64,000 bases of DNA from a virus, in the IMG/VR virus record IMGVR_UViG_3300025151_000018, positions 36,889-100,888 of that record, one strand, 5' to 3'. Every line of letters starts with the position of its first letter. The stretch's first letter is position 1. Shown piece after piece: positions 52,253-60,491 of the stretch. The notes under the pieces were generated by a model, which ran no database searches, had not been told where the DNA came from, and saw only the letters and a program-made list of their open reading frames with translations. Position numbers and translations under genes: made by a program.

Positions 52253-52738
52253 TCATTGCACTATGATGCCTTGCTCTTCTTGATTCTTTTGCTCATCGGC
52301 TGGCTCTTCATTAGGTAATCCAAAGGTTTGACCGCCCACCGCTTGATTCCAATGTTGTTGCTTTGACATTTCACTATATTGATACTGCCGATCTTTACGC
52401 ATCCTTCGCTCTTGCAATCTATGTTGAGAGCGTAGCCACTTATCATAGCGGTTCTCTTGAGCAAACTCGGCTCGCATTTGAAGCGAATCTCTGATGCCAC
52501 CGACATGAAACAAGACCATAGCAAGACAGAGGAAACCAAAACAGATTAGCCCGTATTGCAACCCCATCTCGGCTGGCCCTGCATCGGCCAAATACCAATT
52601 CAGGTGCGATACTGCTACTGCCGTTCCTGTTAGCAAAGATTGCCACAGTAGCATGGCTATTAGGTTAATATCAATTCGGTTTTCATCCATTCCACCATAC
52701 GGTGGTCTATTTGGTGGTTGTTGCTGCATTCTATTCAT
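52253..52738 (-). CDS. Two-TM protein of the GTPase cluster
   Basis: 161 residues. A Pro/Gln-rich start is followed by two apolar segments, LIAMLLWQSLLTGTAVAVSH at about 26-45 and GLICFGFLCLAMVLFHVGG at about 62-81. The C-terminal half is a long charged, Arg/Gln-rich, probably cytoplasmic helix (YDKWLRSQHRLQERRMRKDR) and a Gln/Glu tail. The start overlaps the preceding ribbon-helix-helix gene by eight bases. It could be a receptor or scaffold for the GTPase at the membrane; that is inference. Confidence 0.6.
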   Translation of the reverse strand: MNRMQQQPPNRPPYGGMDENRIDINLIAMLLWQSLLTGTAVAVSHLNWYLADAGPAEMGLQYGLICFGFLCLAMVLFHVGGIRDSLQMRAEFAQENRYDKWLRSQHRLQERRMRKDRQYQYSEMSKQQHWNQAVGGQTFGLPNEEPADEQKNQEEQGIIVQ

Positions 52739-52865
52739 CTCCCCTTTGTTTGAAGTATTGCGCTAAAATATGATTCACAAACGATGACTTAGATTCCCTG
52801 CCCCGTTCCGCCTCCATTTTGGCAAACAATTCATCAGGCATTACTACCGATACATGACGGCTCAT
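52731..52865 (-). CDS. Ribbon-helix-helix (CopG/Arc-like) regulator, 44 residues
   Basis: Start ATG at 52865, stop TAG at 52731-52733. It begins SRHVSVVMPDELFAKM, continues with EAERGRESKSSFVN and ends HILAQYFKQRGDE. This is the ribbon-helix-helix pattern: a beta strand of alternating polar residues (HVSVVMP), helix 1 (DELFAKMEAE), a turn with Gly-Arg and Ser-Lys-Ser, and helix 2 (SFVNHILAQYF). Such dimers insert the paired strand into the DNA major groove. It is the first gene of the long minus-strand operon, next to the divergent plus-strand genes, so it is likely to regulate this junction or the late genes. Confidence 0.75.
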   Translation of the reverse strand: MSRHVSVVMPDELFAKMEAERGRESKSSFVNHILAQYFKQRGDE

Positions 52866-52904
52866 GTGTAAATGCCACTACTGTTAAGGCTATCAAGGTT
52901 GTGA

Positions 52905-52911
52905 TTAAATA
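52905..52911. promoter_or_regulatory. TATA-like box in the divergent intergenic region
   Basis: TTAAATA lies about 27 bases before the ATG of the plus-strand gene at 52935, the spacing expected for an archaeal TATA box and leaderless transcript. Read on the other strand (TATTTAA) it is about 40 bases before the ribbon-helix-helix gene. The region between 52866 and 52934 is the only gap between these divergent genes and holds no other gene. Confidence 0.4.
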
Positions 52912-52934
52912 CATGGTAAGCATCGGGTTTAGTA

Positions 52935-53453
52935 ATGAGCGCAGCAAACCTACCAGAAACTGTATCGGCATTAAGGTCTTTTCAACAGACAAGCAGGTTA
53001 AATGCTGACAACCCTTCAATACTTGAAACTTGGATCCAACGACATACAAATGAAGATACTGCAACCGATTTTAGTTTCAACGCAGCAATCGCAATTTTAC
53101 ATTACCACAATCACCCACTATATGGCGACATAAACAATGTTAGCACAGAAGCACAAACATGGATTTCCCATGTTCAACCTGCTGAAACAATACTCGCACA
53201 AGAGGAAACATGGTTAGATATGCAAACTACTACTATGTTATCCACCAATTTAGTCCGAATCTTCGGATCAGATAACCATTGGTTAGGTCAATGGGGCAGC
53301 ATTAACAATCTCGGTAATGTTCCTATTGCTTATGTTGTCAATTATTTAATTACCCGCTTGCAAATATGTGAAGGAAACAACGGCCCAACAGGTGCAAATA
53401 CCATCTCTCATACCTCGCAAGAGCCACCGGGTATGCAAGAGGAAATCCCATGA
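52935..53453 (+). CDS. Unknown protein, plus-strand pair with HMG-CoA lyase-like gene
   Basis: 172 residues, largely helical with many Asn, Thr and His (FNAAIAILHYHNHPLYGDIN; QTWISHVQPAETILAQEETW). The C-terminus is Pro/Ser-rich. The stop overlaps the start of the next gene as ATGA, so the two are translationally coupled. No family is recognised. Base composition and style match the rest of the virus. Confidence 0.55.
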   Translation: MSAANLPETVSALRSFQQTSRLNADNPSILETWIQRHTNEDTATDFSFNAAIAILHYHNHPLYGDINNVSTEAQTWISHVQPAETILAQEETWLDMQTTTMLSTNLVRIFGSDNHWLGQWGSINNLGNVPIAYVVNYLITRLQICEGNNGPTGANTISHTSQEPPGMQEEIP

Positions 53454-54274
53454 ACAAAGCCATACGGATTTATGAAGTCGGCCCAAGAGATGGCATACAG
53501 GTCATGCAACACATTGTTGATACAGATCTCAAGGTAAAACTAATTGAAAGTCTGGTAAAGGCTAATTTGAAAGACATTGAAGTCGGTTCGTTTGTTCACC
53601 CCAAACTTGTTCCTAACATGGCTGATTCAGCCGAAGTGTATGAAAAAATATCACATTTAGATGGTAATTTTGGGGTTCTTGTGCCAAACGGCAAGGGTTT
53701 GAGCCGAGCGCAAGAAGTGGGTGCTAAGATGTTTAATGTATTCTTTTCACCCGTTGCCTCATTCAATATCGCTAATCACGGTAAAACCTATGATGAAGTC
53801 TTTGAGCAATACTACATTGCACTAAAGGATATACCCAGAGATAGGGTTCGGGTCTATCTATCCATGTCATTCCACGCTACAAAGAAGCAAATGCACAAGG
53901 CTATGAAAGACGCTTTGATGCTTGGCGACAAGGTTGTATTGTGTGATACAGACGGCAAAGCATCAAGCGAGCAATTCTATCACACTATACGCAGGGCATT
54001 AGAGCATACAGATAATGTTGCAATTCACCTACACCAAAGCACAAAACTCATGCAAAATGTCGCTACTGCCTATGATATGGGTATTACGGAGTTTGATTGT
54101 AGCATAGGTGGTATGGGCGGTTGCCCGTTTGTTGAAGGATCTAAGGCTAACCTTGCCACAGAAGATTTGGTTCAATGGTGCAAAGAGCGTGATATACCCT
54201 GTAATGTGGGTGATTTATCACAAGCGTTAGAGATTGTTAGTAAAATCAAAAATCATCAAGTTGTCTTGGGTTAA
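53450..54274 (+). CDS. HMG-CoA lyase-like DRE-TIM metallolyase
   Basis: 274 residues. TIM-barrel lyase of the HMG-CoA lyase family, which splits 3-hydroxy-3-methylglutaryl-CoA to acetyl-CoA and acetoacetate. Seen: EVGPRDGIQ with the catalytic Arg-Asp, IEVGSFVHPKLVPNMADSAE with the conserved Glu, HLHQSTK with the two metal-binding His, and GGMGGCPFVEG followed by SKANLATEDLV, with the reactive Cys and the metal-binding Asn. All key residues of the family are therefore present; only the Asp usual after the second His is Gln. It is slightly shorter than cellular enzymes (about 300). The gene ends 29 bases inside the convergent methylase-fusion gene. A viral role (leucine or isoprenoid metabolism of the host) is inferred; a close homologue of other specificity cannot be excluded. 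Confidence 0.8.
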   Translation: MNKAIRIYEVGPRDGIQVMQHIVDTDLKVKLIESLVKANLKDIEVGSFVHPKLVPNMADSAEVYEKISHLDGNFGVLVPNGKGLSRAQEVGAKMFNVFFSPVASFNIANHGKTYDEVFEQYYIALKDIPRDRVRVYLSMSFHATKKQMHKAMKDALMLGDKVVLCDTDGKASSEQFYHTIRRALEHTDNVAIHLHQSTKLMQNVATAYDMGITEFDCSIGGMGGCPFVEGSKANLATEDLVQWCKERDIPCNVGDLSQALEIVSKIKNHQVVLG

Positions 54275-56672
54275 GTTTGGTATTGTAAATATGCTCTAAC
54301 AATGAAGGAGGGTATCTTGCAAGTGGGTTATCGTGATCAGCATAACCGATTGTTGAACCTCTCCGATAACACGCACGACACTTCTTTTCTCCCGTCATTG
54401 GGTCAGGTTGCATATCACATTTCCTTTTGAGTTGATTAGGCTCAATTGAAGCGGGGCATACGCTAAAATTAGGGTTGTTTTCCATAAGTGTGTCATAAGT
54501 AGTGAAGTCAATCGCAGGGTGTTTTCCTAATTCGTGCAAATTAACACCCTCATACACCGTGTTGGGTTTAATGTCATCAGGAGTCATTCTTCCCGGTAAA
54601 GATACCTTTAACGCCAAATTAGGTGAAATATCTTCCCAACCTCTCGCATCAAGGAACTCTTGTAAGAACGGTAATTGGCGTGTTGAACCCCAAAAATCAA
54701 CGGCAGGGTTGTCCTCTGCTATTTTGTCTGCTGCTGCATACGCACCCGGTCCTTGAGCATCACCTGCCGACCATAACCTTGCAACAGGTTTGTCTTTTCT
54801 TGAAGTGCGGTCTAACAATGCTCTTGGTGTTGCAGTAAGTGAATAGGCTGATGCTACTTCTTCTGGGTGTTCTATCATTCTATCATAATTTCTCCAAAGT
54901 GCTGCTTGTGTTGAGTTGAATTTGTAGTTATGGTCGCAAGCATAACAATGACCGCAAGCCGAATTAGGATTATCTCTTGTAGCAAAGACACAGGCTCTTG
55001 GTGGTGCATCCATCATAGATGGCCCTGCCATTTTACCCGGTTGTCCGTAATGCCCGAACTTCTCTGGCTTTCCTCTATAATCAAGATTTACACTAACATC
55101 TTCCCATTCTGGCAATTCATAATCAGCGTCAAGGGGAATATCCATCAAGCGGGGATTACCAAACTCATCGGTGATGTGGTCTTGCACCAAATAGTCGTTT
55201 GCTTTTAACCAATTGATAAGATCCATATTTCCGCTATTCCATTTCCCTTCAACCTTTTTTCCTGATTCTTTTCCTGTTGGGATGCCAAGATCTTTCCACC
55301 AATTCATGTAATTTGGCATTTCATCAGGTGCTACTGCCTTGTTGAATATATCAGCCATTTCTGTCAAATCATTGACAATTGACCTGCGAATGATTGTCTG
55401 TGGGTCTATGCCGTCAGGAAAAAACTCGGCTTTTCCTAACCAATCGTCTGGGTTGAATGCTTCACCAAACCTTTGTTCCCATGCCATAGCCTCTTCTGGT
55501 GTTCCTAAGAATTGTTGTTGTGGGTGATCTCTAAAATACTCGGCAGCGTCAAAGTTAGGAATGTTTGCAGTAGCAATCAATTCGGGCTTAATGCCTCTTT
55601 TACCTACTGTTGCAGTATTATCCCTGCGTCTGTTCAACATTGTGCTAAAGCCTTGATCGCGATATAAATCCGCAACAAGTGGGCTATTGTATGCTATGAT
55701 AGGCAAACCATCTTCGGCTAATTCACCCAATCGCCTTGCGAGTTGTTGTTGCTGACCGCTTTTCATATCAAACTTATCAGAATACCCTGCTTGCTCTCCT
55801 TCATACGGTGGGTCAATTGGCATAATACCCCTATTGGTATCAATCTCCTTATCCCTCAAAAACTCATCAACAGGCATAGCATCCATTTCCCAATTTTCCA
55901 TCATTGGCTTGTAGTGCCTGTAATTCCATATATCAGCATAAGGGCCACCTGCGCCTCTTGTCATGGTATATCTTCCTGTTTGGTTGTTATATCTGGTAAA
56001 TGCGTTTAGTGAAGATTGCTGCGTCATAAGCCACAATTGGGCTAATCGTTTGTAGCCATCATCATCTAATTCTCCACGATTCGCCATGTCTAACATATAA
56101 TTTAGTGAACCTTCTTCTGGATTTATTGCACTACCTCTTAATGTCGGTCCATCATAATGGCTTATGTCATGTCCTCCTTGAACCGCAGCCTCTTGGCCGA
56201 ATTGAGAGCCAAAGAATGTCGGCTTGCTAATCATATTTGGCCTTGCTATATATTCCGAAGGATCCATCTGTTGCCCTGCTTTTTGTCCTGTTGGGAAAAT
56301 TTGTCTTGCCCTGTCATCATCAGGAATACCATGCCCTGTAAATTCCGACCAATCAATTTCAAAGTTGGGGTCTTGTTGCATTTGGCGATATGCGTTAATG
56401 ATGTTAGCATCTTTATCGGCTACTGATATTTCCTTCATAGGCAAATTCAATGGTAAATTCGCACCACCAACCATTGGGTCATACAGAATATCAGCACCTG
56501 TCCTTGAAACTATGCGCTTCAAAGGGTCAATGTAGTGATCTCTCCCTTTACTACCAGCCCACTTTAATGGTGATTGTATTTCTGGGCGACCCTTTTGCGG
56601 GGGTTTTATACCTCTAACACCTTGACCTTTTGGCTTAGGGTCAGGGCCATCAAAGAGATAACGGTTAGCCAT
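54246..56672 (-). CDS. Dam-type adenine methylase fused to Gp88-like Cys-rich domain
   Basis: 808 residues. Residues 34-340 form a D12-class N6-adenine methyltransferase: SPLKWAGSKGR (SAM-binding 'KWAGGK'), DPMVGGANLPL in place of the 'E-P-F-x-G-x-G' motif, and the catalytic DPPY at 287-290 (IMPIDPPYEGEQAGYSDKF). There is a long linker. Residues about 555-790 resemble the mycobacteriophage Gp88-type domain: ACGHCYACDHNY with closely spaced cysteines, later FSVCPASIEP and KCRACYRRGS. Such C-x2-C-Y clusters may bind an iron-sulphur cluster. Fusion of the two is not a combination I know. Its 3' end overlaps the lyase gene by 29 bases tail-to-tail. Likely role: DNA modification or protection, with an unknown second activity. 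Confidence 0.72.
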   Translation of the reverse strand: MANRYLFDGPDPKPKGQGVRGIKPPQKGRPEIQSPLKWAGSKGRDHYIDPLKRIVSRTGADILYDPMVGGANLPLNLPMKEISVADKDANIINAYRQMQQDPNFEIDWSEFTGHGIPDDDRARQIFPTGQKAGQQMDPSEYIARPNMISKPTFFGSQFGQEAAVQGGHDISHYDGPTLRGSAINPEEGSLNYMLDMANRGELDDDGYKRLAQLWLMTQQSSLNAFTRYNNQTGRYTMTRGAGGPYADIWNYRHYKPMMENWEMDAMPVDEFLRDKEIDTNRGIMPIDPPYEGEQAGYSDKFDMKSGQQQQLARRLGELAEDGLPIIAYNSPLVADLYRDQGFSTMLNRRRDNTATVGKRGIKPELIATANIPNFDAAEYFRDHPQQQFLGTPEEAMAWEQRFGEAFNPDDWLGKAEFFPDGIDPQTIIRRSIVNDLTEMADIFNKAVAPDEMPNYMNWWKDLGIPTGKESGKKVEGKWNSGNMDLINWLKANDYLVQDHITDEFGNPRLMDIPLDADYELPEWEDVSVNLDYRGKPEKFGHYGQPGKMAGPSMMDAPPRACVFATRDNPNSACGHCYACDHNYKFNSTQAALWRNYDRMIEHPEEVASAYSLTATPRALLDRTSRKDKPVARLWSAGDAQGPGAYAAADKIAEDNPAVDFWGSTRQLPFLQEFLDARGWEDISPNLALKVSLPGRMTPDDIKPNTVYEGVNLHELGKHPAIDFTTYDTLMENNPNFSVCPASIEPNQLKRKCDMQPDPMTGEKKCRACYRRGSTIGYADHDNPLARYPPSLLEHIYNTKLNPRQLDDF

Positions 56673-57357
56673 TGTTCCGTTCCCTCCATTCTTGTTCAGC
56701 CTTCTCTTGAGCGACCCTCAATTGTGCCATCATTTCACCCCATTGTTCACTATACATAGGGTTATCCCAAATAGTAATACCGGGATTACCTGCCGACCTA
56801 TCTTCATTTGATGGGTTTCCTTCCGCCATCATGTTAGGCCACAAATCTTCTGGGGGTATTTCTTTGGTTGAAACAACGGAGTCGCCTTCGCTCGGTTCGT
56901 AGTCTGGCCCCATCAACATTTCAGGCACAACGGCACTATGATCTATACCCGGTTGAATACTTGGGTCATCTTCATCACGCCAAAACGGTATAGTTGCTAT
57001 TTTCGGAGAACCCCGTCTGCCAAAGGACATCCAACGCCTTGCCAAATCTGGGTTTTTTGAAGCATATACTAACGCCTCTGGCCCAAACTTTATCCCATCT
57101 CTAAGAATAGGCATGACATTTTCTTCTGGTGTAGCATGATAATACCAAGGTGCTTTTACCAAACTACCTAAATCGCCATCTCTGTCATACTCTTTCCATT
57201 TGCCATCTAAATCAGCAATAAAGTATCTCCCACAACCTCTGCAAAAGATACTGCCATCTCTTGAGTTATGATATTCATCTTTCAAATTGCAAGAGGGGCA
57301 TTCAAAAAATGGGGCTTCTTTGATAATCGCCCAACCTGTATCAAATGCAACACCCAT
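56665..57357 (-). CDS. GW-helix, zinc ribbon and ADP-ribosyltransferase-like domain protein
   Basis: 230 residues. Order: GVAFDTGWAIIKEAP at residues 2-15 (recurring motif), a zinc ribbon with C20-x2-C23 (FECPSC) and C39-x2-C42 (FCRGCG), and from about 70 a segment WYYHATPEENVMPILRDGIK, then LVYASKNPDLARRW, IATIPF and STKEIPPEDLW. The pattern 'Y-H-x-T ... I-L-x-x-G-I ... Y-x-S-x-x-x-x-A ... I-x-P-E' is that of the Tpt1/KptA and ADP-ribosyltransferase fold, with His 74 in the place of the NAD-binding His. The catalytic Glu or Arg cannot be fixed by eye. Small viral ARTs modify host proteins or RNA; that role is inferred. Confidence 0.55.
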   Translation of the reverse strand: MGVAFDTGWAIIKEAPFFECPSCNLKDEYHNSRDGSIFCRGCGRYFIADLDGKWKEYDRDGDLGSLVKAPWYYHATPEENVMPILRDGIKFGPEALVYASKNPDLARRWMSFGRRGSPKIATIPFWRDEDDPSIQPGIDHSAVVPEMLMGPDYEPSEGDSVVSTKEIPPEDLWPNMMAEGNPSNEDRSAGNPGITIWDNPMYSEQWGEMMAQLRVAQEKAEQEWRERNNG

Positions 57358-60300
57358 CAGTCCTCATCCTCCAATTCCTTATCCCTTTCTCTTTGCTTCA
57401 ACTCTATATCTAATTCACGCCAATTGTGAAAACCTGCTTCTTCAAGTCGCCTATCAGCAATCTCACTAAGTATATCGGTTAAATTCTTTCGCTGATACCG
57501 TGTGTTTGGGTCATCACTTGCAGGGTTTTCCAATTGTTGCACATAACTATCTAAATCCCAATCATCAGAAACACGGCTTGCCCTTTGCTTAAACTCGCTA
57601 TCATGCGGTTCACCACCAAACGCAGGGAACATTTCACGCTCTTTTTCAGTCATCTCATCTGTTGGCTTTCTTCCATCAAAAGTTTCTTCATCTTCTTCAG
57701 GAGTCCAAACTTCTCTATCATACTCTGAATCCATGAATGCTTGAGCAATAGCCCTGCTAACAGGGTCATACTTGTGCCTCCTTTCAGCACCTGCTTTTTG
57801 TGGTTGGTATCTGGGTTTTTTACTCTTTAATCCAAAGAATAAGCCACCATCTTCTGTTCCTGTATAATAATCATCATGTCCTTTAATGTAGTATTTGTTA
57901 TATGCTTCGTTGAACGGTATTCCTTCTTTTTCAGCCATTTCAGATATATAGGACACAATATCTAAATCATCAAAGCGATTGACATTTGCTCTCATATCTG
58001 TGTAATCACTACCAGAATCTCTGCGATTGCGCCTGAAGGCATCTCCTTTTTCTGATAGTGGTTTCCATCTATCAGCCGACTCCAAACCTACATTTCTCAT
58101 AGCCGACATTGGTTTCCCTGCTAATGGGTGAGGAATTAACTGTTCCTCAATTGGTTCATACTGATCTCTTTCATAACTACCAATTCTGTCATACAGGTTT
58201 GTTAATTCACCTGTCAAGTCATACTCTGACATTTCTTTATCATCATAACGGCCTGTTCTTGTTTGATGTGGCAAACCATCTTCCTCTATATTCCATTCTT
58301 TGCCCTTGTATGTTCTTTTCATTGAGGGTAATTTGTATTTTAGATTGCGACCATCATAATTTTCTTTCAATTCCAATGCTTCTTTTGGTATCAGTCCGTA
58401 TTGTAATGATGGGAACAAATTGTAAATGGTTTGCAAATCTCTTGGGGTTTTTTCGGGGAAGCGTTCATCACGGTATCTCCCTCTTCCCGTATAATACTCG
58501 TTATATGCGTCAAGAACCTCTTTGTGTTCTGGATTGTTTTCGGGGTCAAACTCAACAAACTCCATGTCAGATCGCATCATATCAGGGAATACCTTTGGCC
58601 TGTTTAGATTCATTATATCATCTTCAATGCCTAATTCTTTCGCATAATCAATCAATTCTTGCTGAATAGCAGCCCTTTTTTGCGTTATGTCGTCAATTAC
58701 CGCTTGCTCTTTCGGACCGGGTTTCTTGTAATCTTTATCCCATTTCCAAGGATAGCCATCGTTGTAATCTTCTCTTATTGCCTCAATCATTGCTGGATTA
58801 CGATGATGATAGGATAACTCCGAACTATAATCCATGCTATCAATGTATTCATCTCGCATATTCGCCCACTTTGAATACAATTTGTAGTATGGGTTCTCTT
58901 TATTATAATCCTCTCTGAACCCGGCTGGCTTTTGTAATAACCCTAATTGACTCATTCGCCTCAATTCGGGTTTCATTGGACTATCGCCATAAGCCCCCAT
59001 ATCTTCATCCCATAAATCAAATGACATAGGATAATACCTCATATTCATTGGTCGCCAATCTTGAACATAGCCATAATCTGGGTCTTTCCAATCCCTGTCA
59101 TCTCCGATTAGTCTGGTTTGGTCGCCCACTTGACCTGCCAATATCCTTCTCAACTGCAAACGCCCAATTTCGCCCTTTACATTGTCTGGTAAATCGGCAA
59201 TCGTCTTAGGAACAGGGGCATTACCTGCTAAAACATCTTTGAAGTGATTGTCTAATGCCGACATAGCCTCCGAAGTAAATTCTTCGGCCATCTTTTTCCT
59301 TCTCGGTCCTGTATTTTCGTCATAATAGGTGGATGGAGTCATACCTGTCGGGTCAGTAGCATAAGCCCCAGATTCGTCTAAAATTCCCGCACCCTGTTGC
59401 AAGATTGCATTTCTTAGGTTTCTGTATATGCGTTCCTGTGGTGGCAGTAGTAATCTTTCAGCGTCAGGGTTTCTGACAGGTTGCCAATCTGATTCAGACA
59501 TTTCACCCAAAAGTGGCATTCCGGGTTTCCTTTCAGGAGGCACACCCATGATTCTTCTCAACTCACTTGGCCTTCTCCCACCTTTCCTTTTCGGGTTTAG
59601 GTCTTTTGCCATTCTTTGTGCGTTAATTGGATTTTCAATGCCCCACTTCTTTTGCGCCCTTGCAACCGCTTCAAGATAGGCTCTCCTTTCGGCTTGCTCA
59701 ACATCACGGTGATGAAGCCACTTAGCAGCAGCATATTCAGGATTAAACGGAAATTCTGTGGTGTATGCAGCCTTTTCATGCCATGCACTTCTGGTGCTTT
59801 TATCACTAAACCTATTTGGGAATGGTTGTCTTGGTTCTCTCATTCTTGCCCTTGCAAATGCAGGATCGTCTAACATTCGTGCCATTACTCTTGACTTTTC
59901 ATCACTTGACATTCCTGAAAATATACTTGAGGGGTCTTGCGTGAAATACTTAGAATATAACTCATCTTGTGTTGCTACATGGCCTGTTTCGTGGTCGGCA
60001 GTATCAATAATATCAGGTATCGCTTCACCTTCAAAGTCTTTCAGCCTTTCATTATATGATTCAATAAAATCATCAATTTCATCTTGATCGTAATCCATTC
60101 CATCAAAAGAGCCATCTAATCTTGGGTCATCTGGTGCGCCTCTTGTGGTTCTCCACCCAGATCCTTCGGCAAATGGTCGCAAATATGTGAAATCTCTCCC
60201 TGATCTTGGGCTAAGATAGCGAACCACATCCGTTCCACCGATGATTTCTCCCGTTGGCTTGCCTTCATCATCACGGATTCTTTTGCCACCTACATTGTCG

Positions 60301-60491
60301 GTTCTTGTTTCCCACCCTTCTGGTAAATTATCTGGGTCAAAGTCAGGGGGCAATGCTTGAACCATTGGGAAATCTCTTGCCGATGCTCTTGCATACCCCA
60401 AATAATCGCCACCACCTTTTTCTTTGAATGGTCGCACAAGAAAATCGGACTTAGTGATGATTTTTCTTGCGGTTGAAGGTGAAATACCCAT
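57357..60491 (-). CDS. Giant unknown protein with HETGH metal motif
   Basis: 1044 residues from the ATG at 60491, which shares a base with the upstream TGA (TGATG) and has a GGGGGA site; an in-frame ATG ten codons earlier is less likely. Residues 167-171 read HETGH in DTADHETGHVAT, the HExxH core of zincin metallopeptidases, embedded in a helix. A third metal ligand cannot be identified with certainty. The rest is rich in Arg, Asp, Tyr, Pro and Trp with few apolar runs (for example RGRYRDERFPEKTPRDLQTI), so it is soluble and extended. No other domain is recognised. It may be an ejected or virion-borne effector. Confidence 0.55.
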   Translation of the reverse strand: MGISPSTARKIITKSDFLVRPFKEKGGGDYLGYARASARDFPMVQALPPDFDPDNLPEGWETRTDNVGGKRIRDDEGKPTGEIIGGTDVVRYLSPRSGRDFTYLRPFAEGSGWRTTRGAPDDPRLDGSFDGMDYDQDEIDDFIESYNERLKDFEGEAIPDIIDTADHETGHVATQDELYSKYFTQDPSSIFSGMSSDEKSRVMARMLDDPAFARARMREPRQPFPNRFSDKSTRSAWHEKAAYTTEFPFNPEYAAAKWLHHRDVEQAERRAYLEAVARAQKKWGIENPINAQRMAKDLNPKRKGGRRPSELRRIMGVPPERKPGMPLLGEMSESDWQPVRNPDAERLLLPPQERIYRNLRNAILQQGAGILDESGAYATDPTGMTPSTYYDENTGPRRKKMAEEFTSEAMSALDNHFKDVLAGNAPVPKTIADLPDNVKGEIGRLQLRRILAGQVGDQTRLIGDDRDWKDPDYGYVQDWRPMNMRYYPMSFDLWDEDMGAYGDSPMKPELRRMSQLGLLQKPAGFREDYNKENPYYKLYSKWANMRDEYIDSMDYSSELSYHHRNPAMIEAIREDYNDGYPWKWDKDYKKPGPKEQAVIDDITQKRAAIQQELIDYAKELGIEDDIMNLNRPKVFPDMMRSDMEFVEFDPENNPEHKEVLDAYNEYYTGRGRYRDERFPEKTPRDLQTIYNLFPSLQYGLIPKEALELKENYDGRNLKYKLPSMKRTYKGKEWNIEEDGLPHQTRTGRYDDKEMSEYDLTGELTNLYDRIGSYERDQYEPIEEQLIPHPLAGKPMSAMRNVGLESADRWKPLSEKGDAFRRNRRDSGSDYTDMRANVNRFDDLDIVSYISEMAEKEGIPFNEAYNKYYIKGHDDYYTGTEDGGLFFGLKSKKPRYQPQKAGAERRHKYDPVSRAIAQAFMDSEYDREVWTPEEDEETFDGRKPTDEMTEKEREMFPAFGGEPHDSEFKQRASRVSDDWDLDSYVQQLENPASDDPNTRYQRKNLTDILSEIADRRLEEAGFHNWRELDIELKQRERDKELEDED

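Noticed and set aside
52834-53064. Minus-strand frame of 76 residues with an apolar end
   Set aside because: It lies mostly antisense to the 172-residue plus-strand gene and overlaps the ribbon-helix-helix gene, with no ribosome binding site.
58109-58669. Plus-strand frame of 186 residues
   Set aside because: Antisense to the 1044-residue gene; rich in His, Leu, Cys and Phe as expected for a shadow frame.
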